Below are positions 21,184 to 30,675 of a DNA stretch of 41,213 nucleotides, one piece after another. The translations under genes were made by a program, and so were the position numbers. The DNA comes from Chloromonas sp. AAM2 (Eukaryota > Chlorophyta > Chlorophyceae > Chlamydomonadales > Chlamydomonadaceae). The stretch covers positions 14,574-55,786 of the forward strand of contig QAXH01006113.1 in assembly GCA_004335635.1 (NCBI GenBank), given 5' to 3'. Numbering within the stretch: the first letter of the stretch is position 1; the number at the start of each line of letters is the position of its first letter. The notes beneath the pieces are model-generated. The model did not search any database. It was not told the DNA's origin and worked only from the letters and a program-made list of their open reading frames with translations.

Positions 21184-21287
21184 ATTTACACCAGGGAAGC
21201 CGTCAGAGGTCACGGAACGGGACGGGCACCGCCCTGGCCTACCCTGAGCAAGGACGCAAAACGAACGCAGGGAACAAAGCAGGCAAC
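21184..21287 (-). repeat. Dispersed retroposon-like repeat, truncated copy
   Basis: The TGTAA end (21186-21190, minus strand) is intact. Similarity stops near 21287, about 100 bases in, whereas the copies at 19879 and 36929 continue for about 180-200. It sits upstream of the LRR-like exon at 21147, in its intron or 5' region, on the transcribed strand in sense orientation with TGTAA intact. Confidence 0.85.
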
Positions 21288-21332
21288 GTGCACGCGACAC
21301 GTTGAATCAGCTCCCTGTGCAGTTAGGGACAC

Positions 21333-21494
21333 GTGCTTGTAGGAAAACGCAGGTAGCTGTTCAGGCTGATCACATAAGAATCTGTTAACCAGTGCTTCAA
21401 ATGCAAGAAGACCTTCTGCAGACTCAGCACGTGCCAGCCATCTATACGCTCGAGCAATGGTTTTGCAAGCGTCCAGACGGCTTGTAATTGCCCA
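21333..21494 (-). CDS. Possible upstream exon of the LRR-like gene
   Basis: This minus-strand frame is open from a stop at 21495-21497. It reads like protein (CKTIARAYRWLARAE, then LLAFEALVNRFLCDQPEQL) and ends at a GTGTCC donor in phase 0, which matches the phase-0 acceptor at 21147. A second frame across the same stretch (TLAKPLLERIDGW) is also open, so the choice of frame is uncertain. The true start was not found. Confidence 0.3.
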
Positions 21495-21497
21495 TCA

Positions 21498-22825
21498 TGA
21501 CGCCAACAGAATGCCTCTCTGCCACCAGCAGTCAAAATGCCTCATGATGGCCTGCGCAATGGTCACGCATGGGCCTCACATGCCGGTCACTTATGCGTAA
21601 CACCACGCATTTAATGGGGTCCAGGTTCTGGTCTGTCGCTGGTGCATCAGGTCACAAGCGTTGGCATCCATGTCAACGGGTTGGATGGCAGAAGGCCCAG
21701 CAGCACCTGGCGCATGCCCCAAGTGCAGGTATAAACTGCTTGTATTTGTCTGGGAATGTGTGGTGTGTCAGCTGGAATGTCTAATTTATGACTATGACAG
21801 AGCAGTCGCCACCGGCTACCAGCATGCATCAGCATCAACATCCAGTGCCAGATGATACTGGTCCACCATCAGAAACACTACCACAAGTGAAATTGTCCCA
21901 GAAGTGGTAAACTTTTTTTTTTATCTGCTGCGACAGGCCGGATGGTGTTCGTCGATTCGTGGCATACGCACATAGTATTCACGATTACGGCACAGCAGTA
22001 TGGCGAAGTCTGCGCTTGTTGGCCAATGAGTGCAGATACACTTACAGGAAGCACAGGTGAGGAAGGCCCTAGTAAGCTTTGGTGCTTGTGGTGTGCACTG
22101 CCACCTTGTAAGCCAACTCTGAAAAATGCGCCCATGCAGCCATTGGCCCTAGCAAGCGCCGAATTGTCAGGAACAACTTCCAAGATTGGCCATGGATCTT
22201 GTTGTGAAGCATCAAACAACGGCAAGCCTCGGCGTGAGCACAGAAAGCAAGAGCCGATTAGTGGCCGGTTACACTTTCAGTTGCAAGTCGACGGTAGACA
22301 TCGAATCAAGAAAAGGACAGGCATTGCAAGTTCCTTGTTAAAACCAATCCCCAGCAACACTGAAGCACCAGAAGACTGTACCGAATATTTCAGCAAGCCT
22401 GAAGCGGCGCATGAGAGACCTCACATCAAATGAAACTTGCTTTCGCGAGGACATGAGTAAAAGTTCGATGTCCAACAATGCAACGTCCTAGTCGTGTCCT
22501 TAGCCGGCTATCTGTGAGCATTGACATCACTTGTTTCTACTGTTAAGTCCTGGAGTGCCTGAATCAACTGGTCCTGAGTCCGCGCATGTGCTCTGGTCAC
22601 ACGCAACCTCGTCTGTCTGTTCAATCAAAAGCATGAAGTTCAATCACCATGTAAAGGCGGTTAGCAATGATATCTTTCAGGAAAGCAGAGCGCAGCGGCC
22701 GTGGGGTTCGAATTTGGCGCGCAATTACTCACCAGAAGACGGACAAACTCAAGACGGACAAACACACTGCAAGACTCAAGACGGACAAACACACTGCATG
22801 CTCCACCCACAGCGTATGGTCACTT
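21498..22825. other. No supported gene; possible 5' part of LRR-like gene and MFS 3' flank
   Basis: A plus-strand frame at 21942-22433 (163 codons) has no recognisable motif and low-complexity composition; I do not call it. TGTAA on the minus strand (TTACA 22269-22273) is about 550 bases beyond the MFS stop and is a possible distal poly(A) signal. Near 22730-22800 the motif CAAACACACTGCAAGACTCA recurs in a short imperfect repeat. Confidence 0.4.
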
Positions 22826-25800
22826 TCAAGGCGCAAGCCTTGCTCGTAGCGGCAGCTGCATGCCTCTCACATCCCGTGAAGCCCATCTAACCCAGTGCGG
22901 CAGAATGCCAACGATGACACTGCCTTGACCCGCTGCATCGTCCCTGCTCTGTGGTGTTGGATCAGGGCTCTGGCGCGCTTTTACGGGCGTGACCTTGGTT
23001 GCAGTGGGTGGCAAACCACCGTCGCTCCGAACCCAGCCGAACTGCATGCAGATCAGCAACAGAACCATAAGGCCTGCTGCTGCACAGCCCAGTGCAGCTG
23101 CTCCACCACGGTCTAGAAGGCTGGTGGCGATGGCTGGCGTGACTAGGCGCACGGCGGCGAAGAGACTCATGTCTAACGCCAGCACGCTCCCAACCACTTG
23201 TTGTGGTGCGGCCTGCACTCAACAACACCAGACAACCAACGTCAGGCAACAAGTTGAAAGAAGCATGCGCGGCAACGGCCGAGGGCAGTCAAGCAGAGTG
23301 CAAACCAATTGAACGGGGTGTGAGGGCATGTGGACACGGCTGCAGGCTGCAGACCAATCGAGACTAATGCCAAGGCGATGATTACCCACCCGTGTCAGCT
23401 GTGCCGTAAGCACTGTGGATAGAACAGCCGCGCCAGACGCGCTGGGCAATAGAGCCACCAGAAGGCCCGTCACGCTGCCCGATGTCATCGCCAAGATCAT
23501 GTAGGCGCCCGCAAGCGCCGCACACCCGGCCCACACGGCTCCACCCTCGCCCATGCGGCGGCGGGCTGGCTCCACCAGGAGGGCCTGTGAGACCATTGTC
23601 AAAGCGCCTTGGTAAGATAGGACCTGCACAAAGGACGGACGAGCAAACTCTTGTTGTATACATGTGACTTCGTGTCGCAGTGTTCAGGAGGCAGCAGCAG
23701 ATTTGCACTGCCCCATATGCATCTACCCACGCGTGCCCATGAACTAAGGCCACAGGTCGACGTGCAAGTCTGCCACTATCTACAGCTCTGAAGCACAACC
23801 GTGGCATAAGGTAGCCTTACTTCAGAGACAACCACACGTGCTTCCGGCGTTCAATCAGGCGTTCCTGATACAGGTAATTACTGGTGGGCAGTGCGTCTGC
23901 TGCCATGAATCTAGTAGGCAAGCTGAGTACTATGCAGCTCGGAAGAGGCGGCTTCACGACAGCGCCCCACAACACTGGCATGCTTGCTGCCTTGCCGGTA
24001 GCGGTTACTGCCTTGTGCAGGGTCCCATGCCTCACCATTCCGTTGGCCTTGCTGCTGAGGCCATACTGCGACCTGAGCATGAGGGCGAACACGCACTGGA
24101 TGAGGCCTGTCGCCACATTGTACGCCAGGTTTACTATCATCAGCTGCTTCACCGCTGGGTACCGGAGCACCTGCAAGTACAAATGAGACAGAGACAGTAA
24201 TGAAGTATAAATGCCATAGGGGCAGGCATTGCCCCGAGCAGGGTTGTTGTGACGTGGGGCGAGATGTACTGTTGAGCAAAAAGCAGTTGTGAAATAACAC
24301 CAGGGTGAGCAGCAAGAGTGGCCAAGGTTGACGCTAAGGCCATCAAAGAGGCCTGCTTGGAAACGGATTACAACACGGTTTTGGTGCGAGGGTTTAACTC
24401 AGGGATGAGGTGCTGCTGGCTGGCGTCTGGTGCGTCAACAATGGGCCACCAAGCTTCCTGAACAAAATCCGTGACGCGAAAACAGAGACAGGTGGTCATC
24501 AGAGGGTAAAAACACGCAGTTTTGCTGTGGAGTCAAAGTAAGGCGGTCACACTAGCTGGATATGGCGTTTACGTTGCCCACACACACCTGCAGTGACTGG
24601 AACCAGCTGAGCTGCTTGCGTGTCTCCTGTGGCTTGCTGATGGGCTCATCGTCTTGGTCAGCAGCTGGTGACTCGGGGCCTTCAATGTTGCCAGGCGCTG
24701 AGGCAGGGGTGCTGCGGGCTGAAGCCAAGCCTGCGCGCAAGGAACAGCCAAGGGAACAGGGCACAAGCTGTAGGGCAAAGTTGGCCACAACGCAGTTGTG
24801 TCCTGTCATACTGGCGTGCATGTGTCCACCCAACTGCTGACCTTGAGACCAGGCACCTCTCTGTGCACACGCTCTGTGTGCCCATGATTGTAAATGCAGT
24901 TGGAAGTGCTAGGCAGATGGGTGCATGTGTGGCAGGCGCTGCTAGTTTGCTTGTGAACGCTGCTAGTTGCTCTTCAACGCCTGCTGCCTCAAGCTGTGTC
25001 CACAACAGATCATTACCGGCCCTCATGGCGACGAGAGCCACTGACCAAAGCAGCATCTGTTCCCTGTTCACACAAACCCGGTTTCAAGACACAGTCACTT
25101 GGCCGCCTTGCCTTGATTCATGCCATCATCCTTCAAACCACAACAGCCCAAACTCTTCACCAGCCGTTCAGTCATGTTCAGCCAGCCTCACCTGGGACCA
25201 TCACTATGACAGCTGCTACCGAGAACAGGCTGGTAGCTGTTGCCAGCCAGGCGGTGGTGCGAATTCCAAACTGGCTCAGGGCACCACCCAGGGCAGGCCC
25301 GGCAGCAAATCCGACAGAGTTGAAAACACTCAGAAGGCTGAGCACGCGCACTCGGCTCTCAGCGGGGGCAGTGGCGGCGATAAAAGTGCGGGCAGCCAAG
25401 AGGGCATGCTGCATGACAGCGCATACCCTGCATGGGCACAAACGGCAATGGGCCAAGTTTGCAAGGGCTAGCTTCACTGCTTGAGAGCACAGCCACACTG
25501 AACAGCTATTGAAAGCAATCAAATGCATGGCAATGGAATGGAAAGCATGCTTCAGAGCGTGACATGTGAAGCACACTTGCATGCCCCTGATGCTGCATTG
25601 TGGTGACGTAGATGATAGTGGGAACGGTCATCGTGATGCAGCGTTGTGGTGAAATAGATGATAGTGGGAACGGTCATCGTGATGCAGCGTTGTGGTGACA
25701 TAGATGATAGTGGGAACGGTCATCTTGATGCAGCGTTGTGGTGACATAGATGATAGTGGGAACGGTCATCGTGATGCAGCGTTGTGGTGACATAGATGAT

Positions 25801-26602
25801 AGTGGGAACGGTCATCGTGATGTGGTGTATATCAAGGGACAGAACAGGTGGCAGATGTGCAGACTGCTAGATTTGATTACACACGTGCCACCACACATGC
25901 GCCGACACACTCGCTTCCAAATCATGTCAAACATACGTACCTGCTGATGTACAGCACAGTGAGGCTTGTAGCGCTGGCTGTGAAGAAGTAGTTGGCCGCA
26001 GCCGAGCCCAGGCTGACAAGCAACATGGAGCGGGCACCAAAACGATCAAGCATGGGTCCTGCAGCAAGTCACACGCCAAGACACTAAGGCCATGGACATT
26101 GGCTTGGAGCATGTATTGTCGTGTGTCCATCACAAGCATTGTGTCCATTGGGGCAACACAGTAACAATGCTAGGCAGATGGTCATTCATACTGATGGCAA
26201 GAGCGTACGGTATGGGCTTGCTCAGATGTAAACAGACAATGGTTTGCCTACTAGACATTGCTCATCGGCACTTCATATACCTGAAAGCAGACCTCCTAGC
26301 AGTTGCGCCATCGAAAATGCGGTCTGCATGGCCCCGAAGGAAGCACTGCTCGCCGAGCCCATCTCTTGCAACAGGTAAGGTAGGAGTGGAACCTGCAGAC
26401 ATGGACATCGGAATCAAACTGTTATGGCGATGGTGGAAGGGTACAGCATCGCGATGGCAAGCTCGGCGGGAAGGAACTGCTTTTGCGAAGCTGGCTTCAA
26501 GCTTGCAGAAGCTGCCCGGCCTACCTGCGCCATGTACGCCATACTGTACATGCTGATCACCGCGTAAACAGTCCATAGCGCTGCCTTGTTGCGCGCTTTC
26601 AT
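22826..26602 (-). CDS. Major facilitator superfamily transporter, 12 TM
   Basis: Eight exons join in phase: 26602-26525, 26392-26281, 26058-25941, 25427-25192, 24730-24588, 24170-24036, 23623-23390 and 23212-22826, giving 480 aa. TM1 begins almost at the start Met (ALWTVYAVISMYSMAYMAQ). VPLLPYLLQEMG follows, then FGAMQTAFSMAQLLGGLLSG and the loop 2-3 MFS signature GPMLDRFGAR. A second glycine-rich helix (SVGFAAGPALGGALSQFG) precedes a hydrophilic central loop (SAPGNIEGPESPAADQDDE) that separates the two six-helix halves. The C-half has LIQCVFALMLRSQYGL, ALAGAYMILAMTSG and GGAAALGCAAAGLMVLLLI, ending in a polar tail. The arrangement resembles the SLC22A18/TetA-like drug:H+ antiporter group of animals, plants and algae; substrate and membrane are not predictable. 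The neighbours give no clue. A 46-bp minisatellite lies in intron 3. Confidence 0.87.
25589..25818. repeat. 46-bp minisatellite, five copies
   Basis: The unit starts GATGCAGCGTTGTGGTGACA. The first two copies carry a few substitutions and the last three are nearly identical. It lies in the MFS intron between the exons ending at 25941 and starting at 25427. Confidence 0.95.
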
Positions 26603-28178
26603 GATGGAAGGATGCAGGAAAGCTACAGCCGGTCACCGTCCTGCGCTTGCACGGTCCGAGCCGGCTAAAGTGCGGTGCTCTCTCTAGGTACCCAGTCACC
26701 GTGACAGTGGCTGAGCGTGGTAGCCTTCCTGCTTTGTTTTATCAAGCAAGCTTGGGGTTGCTTTCGTGCTTTTCGAGGAAAGGAGCTGCGATTGGCTGCA
26801 AGAACGCGGTCGAGATGCACTCTACAGCACAGTGATAAATTTACGAGACGTTCGCATCAATGCGAGTATGCCACAAATCTCCTGCTACAGCCAAGGAACA
26901 TATTGGTGGGCGCATGTGCAACCGCTGCTCTTTTCCGTTGTTGCCATCTCAGCAGAAACCGGCGTCAAAGAAAATCAGCATTTGGCTCTCCTGGGAAAAC
27001 ACAGGCCTCAGGAATCGGCACTGCCTATCGTGCATGCCACTTGCCTGACGCCTGACTTGATGACAAGATGCCAATTCTCCAACCCACGGGCTTTGATTTG
27101 TGACAATGGCGATCCTATGTATGGTTCAACATTTGGCTGCACCTTGGTTTGGCTTGACAGTGGTGACAGCAAGTGTTCTGATTGTCGTGAAAGTGGGTGT
27201 CAGGCACGCACCTGTAGCAAGGCAACACAACACAAAAGGGGACGCTGATCGGCGTAAGGAGCATTCAAGTGGGTTTACTGTCCTCCCCCTCCTCTTGCTG
27301 CATCATATTCTTGCTGCATCATGTGAGCGTCAAAAGTCACTGCCAGGCTCAGCTCCTGTGAGAGATTGGCACGTGAGCGAACGTGACTGTGTGAGTAGCT
27401 GTGCAACTTAACATGAGCCGCTGCAGAGCAAGGGCTGTAAAGCAAGGGAACAGTGATTACTTTGTTGAGACAGGGCTTGACGGCAAAGGAAATAGTGGTA
27501 TGGCTCAAAACGCTGGGGTATGTCTATTTCTGGCTAGCCATGTGTCGGGTCTCATTTTCACTTGTGCGTTCCACATTTCTTACCATGCGAATGGTCTACG
27601 ACTATGTCCAACTGGTGATTGAGGCCCGTGTCTGTGCCCGTGTCCTGTGAGCATTGCACGAAATATGAGTATGAAATACAAACGCACCAAGATAAAATTG
27701 TCAAACCTAGAAAAACCTGCCTCGCACTGGCTCTACTCAGTTTTAAGGCTGATGCACAGTCCTTCTGCCAAAAGTATCACCTGCCGCCCCCCAGTCATCA
27801 TGAATGACTGCACATGCAGGCAGTTCTGCTGCCCGTGTTCATAGTTCACGGTGTGCATGTTTGGCAACTCTACCAAAACCGTGCTCAGATGTGCATCACA
27901 GTGCCAGACTCATAACACACAACGCCTGCCAACACATGGCGTTCAGACGATCACAGATGCAAAAACTGAGCCGTGCATGTAGGGAAGTCACATGCACAAG
28001 GCGTGCACACTAGCAAGTCTCCACACTAGGCTGCCTGTGGCATGGCAGATCAGTGCCTGGAGGTGTCGATCCAGGAATGTTAGGTGTGAATGTTCTGGCA
28101 CTGCAAGGCCGCGAGCTCTGCGAGTGTCCACGCAGAGCCCTGCGAGTGTCCGCTGTCAAAACATGTTGTGTGCCAGCT
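26603..28178. other. Intergenic, no supported gene
   Basis: This separates the MFS start from the 3' end of the next minus-strand gene and should include the MFS promoter. The longest frame (26766-27248, plus, 160 codons) has no recognisable motif or splice context. Confidence 0.5.
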
Positions 28179-28183
28179 TTACA
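28179..28183 (-). terminator. Candidate TGTAA poly(A) signal of the small basic protein gene
   Basis: TTACA on the plus strand is TGTAA on the minus strand, 95 bases past the stop codon at 28278. The spacing suits a green-algal 3' UTR. Confidence 0.6.
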
Positions 28184-28277
28184 AGGAGGGAGTGCACACC
28201 ATGAAGCACGTCCGACGCAAACATCAACTACTTGCGCAAATTGCAAAAACACTGCCAGCCGTGGCGTCTGTGTTGGG

Positions 28278-30000
28278 TTATTTCTTCTTCTTGCCCTTTT
28301 CACCGTCCTTCTTCTTCTGCATAAACAAAACATGGGGTATGAGGTAAATGGGCGTGGGTGTAGCACTGCCATTGAGTAGGGTTAACTTCAACAGATTGGC
28401 ACGTCAACATCGTCTGCTGCAACGGGCATCATAGAATTCGCTGTGTGCTGCCTGGCATCACCTGCTCAGCATGGTTGTACACATTGGCAGCTGGACGCTA
28501 TGGCGTTTTGACCTCCAGCTGTCCCTGGCCTGTGACATCCACTGCCTAAACTCGCGCATGACCCCTTCAACACCCTGACCTATCCTCACTTGAAGACTTG
28601 CTATGTTCTACACTTGAATGCTGGGTTCTAAACCGAGCAAGGTCAACAGTAGTTGGAGTAAAATGTCCGGAATGGTACTGTGATAACAAAAGCAGTGAGG
28701 TGCGGTGGCAGTGGCAGTGAAACATGAGCGCACCTTCTTCTTTTCTACCGGTAACAAGTCAGCAGGTATTGGTAAACCGTTCTCTTTGCAATACATAATT
28801 TCAGCCACGATTTTTCGCTGCTTGTCCACTTCTTTCTGCAGGTCCTGGTGCGAGCCCACATCCCGCCGTATGTGGTCTGCCTCGCTGCAACGGCGATACC
28901 TGAGCCATACAATCACCACAGTGCACAGGCAACAATGTGTGATAGCGCTAGGAATGGAAGCGCAGTGCCAAGTCAGTGCGCAAGATGGCCCGTTTCAAGG
29001 AAGCTGCTGTGGCAAAGCATAGCTGCATCTCCACAATGCATGGGCAGCATTTCACTTCACTTGTAGGTTGGACGGGCTGCAGTCCCTCCCCTCATGTACT
29101 AGAGCTGGGAAGATTTTTGTCGTTGTGCCTGTTAGGAAACCCAGAAGTTGTGTGTTGTGGCGGTGCCAAGGCACCACTGACAGTGTTGCCAGCAATTGCT
29201 TGATAACCAATGAAAATCATGAGCAGGCACCCTTACACCAGTCTGACGCTAGCTTAGAGCAAAGTATCAAGCTCTCCTGGCAGCGCCCACACGTGCTGAC
29301 ACATGCACGTGCTGACACGACACACATGCCTACACCTCGCCTTGCATCAAGACACGCCTCCACTGCATCAGAAGTTTGGGTTTAACAAAACATGCTCGTT
29401 TGGACAAATTGAGAGGGCAAACCGTCACCCACCCTAGTTGTGACATGTGCCCGGCGCCTAGCTTGGGCTCCAAAGGCGCTTCTTGCCCGTTTTCGTACTT
29501 AACCCATATTCGCCCTGTCTCCTTCTGTTCTGGGTTGTCATACCTGCGGCATGGAGGTGATGCTTGTATAAGCATGGCACAGGCAGTGGGTTCCGTCTGC
29601 AAATGGGCATAGGCATCAGGTCGTCTTGGCAACCTCATCCATAGCTTGACCCAAGCTTCAGTCGCCACTGCTTTGGGGCAATAAGTAGAACTACCCAGCA
29701 CTGATTTCATGCTGGGAGGCGCTTGTTGATTGCATGTCACGTCCCCCACCCCCCCCTTCCTGGCATCTGCCGAACACTCACTTGACACCCATGACAGTAC
29801 CTACGATTCCCAACGGAGTCCTGACAATGTCTTGCATCTGCAGGAGCACGGTCACTGGGATAAAATAGTGGGCACCCCAGTGCGACCTCGGATACCCGTC
29901 ACATGAGCATGGCATGCGCGTGCCAAACCTTGAATCCAAAGGGAGCCAGTTCCGCCTCATCCGTGAATATCGCTGGTTTCTTCTTGGTGGCCTTAACCAT
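28278..30000 (-). CDS. Small conserved basic protein, function unknown
   Basis: Five exons in perfect phase (30000-29929, 29837-29782, 29543-29433, 28899-28734 and 28316-28278) encode 147 aa. The start ATG opens a Lys-rich N-terminus (MVKATKKKPAIF), then ELAPFGFK. A compact central part follows (VRTPLGIVGTVMGVKYD, GRIWVKYENGQEAPLEP, GYRRCSEADHIRRDVGSH), which looks like an SH3-like beta barrel of the kind seen in small chromatin-, RNA- or cilia-associated proteins. A charged helix (KEVDKQRKIVAEIM) and a poly-Lys tail (KKKDGEKGKKKK) end it. The stop, splice sites and TGTAA at 28179 all fit. I recognise the pattern as conserved-looking but cannot name the family; the lysine tails suggest nucleic-acid or tubulin binding, which is inference only. 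It lies 0.68 kb downstream of PPIL4 in tandem. Confidence 0.8.
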
Positions 30001-30675
30001 GCTGTCGCACTACGAGCTGCTACAGCGGGTTCAAAGATTGCACGGCATTGAGGGTTGCAACTCGTACGACAAGATGAGATAGAAATGCTGCGAGGCTTGA
30101 CTGCGAAGCAGAGAAGCGATGCTCTGGATCCCGATTTGAACTAACGAGTGATACCAGGCAAGTCGCGCGACTCTGCCGTACCGCAACCCTAACCTCAACC
30201 AACTTTGCCTGAAGGCTTTGAGACTTTGATGTACTTTTGATTTGTCTAATTCTGAAGAGGCGCGAAACGAAAACTTTGAGGTCAATTGCCAAGTGCCGTG
30301 TGCATGCAAGCTGTGCCGCCAGCAGTATTGGATGGCATGAGCGTCCTTGGAGACTAAGCCAACACATGCAGCATTTTGACCCCCAAGATTTGCTTGCCTG
30401 CTTGACCAGTTCCAAAGACAGCCTTGCATCGCTGTACAGATTTTAGACAAACAGACCTGCACTCTGGAGTGACGTCCTGCCAGCATGTAGTACAATCCAC
30501 AGCCATTCTTTTTTTTTGGTCACTGCTGCCGTAAAAGCCAGACCATGAAACCCAGATCACAGAGCCGTTCTCACAGGAAAAAGCAACCGTGCTATTCACG
30601 AGCAACAGGTGTCAATCACCCAAGTTCACAATAACGTGTCTGGAGGGCTAGCATTAAGGGCTAGCTGGCGGACAG
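30001..30675. other. Intergenic between PPIL4 and small basic protein gene
   Basis: This should hold the PPIL4 3' UTR and the promoter of the 30000 gene. I find no TGTAA on the minus strand. Two overlapping minus-strand frames (30020-30495) show no known motif and are not called. A run of nine T lies near 30510. Confidence 0.5.

Noticed and set aside
21942..22433. A 163-codon plus-strand frame
   Set aside because: There is no domain, signal or splice context, and the composition looks random. It could be a lineage-specific gene but the sequence gives no support.
24540..24556. AAGGCGGTCACACTAG resembles the end of the TIR element
   Set aside because: Only about 11 bases match and no partner inverted repeat was found nearby, so it is probably chance.
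24682..25471. Long plus-strand frames opposite MFS exons
   Set aside because: They overlap phase-consistent transporter exons on the minus strand and have no motif of their own.
25589..25818. Regular repeats resembling a CRISPR array
   Set aside because: The units are contiguous with no unique spacers and sit in a eukaryotic intron; it is a minisatellite.
26766..27248. A 160-codon plus-strand frame
   Set aside because: No recognisable motif is present, and it lies in the region expected to hold the MFS promoter.
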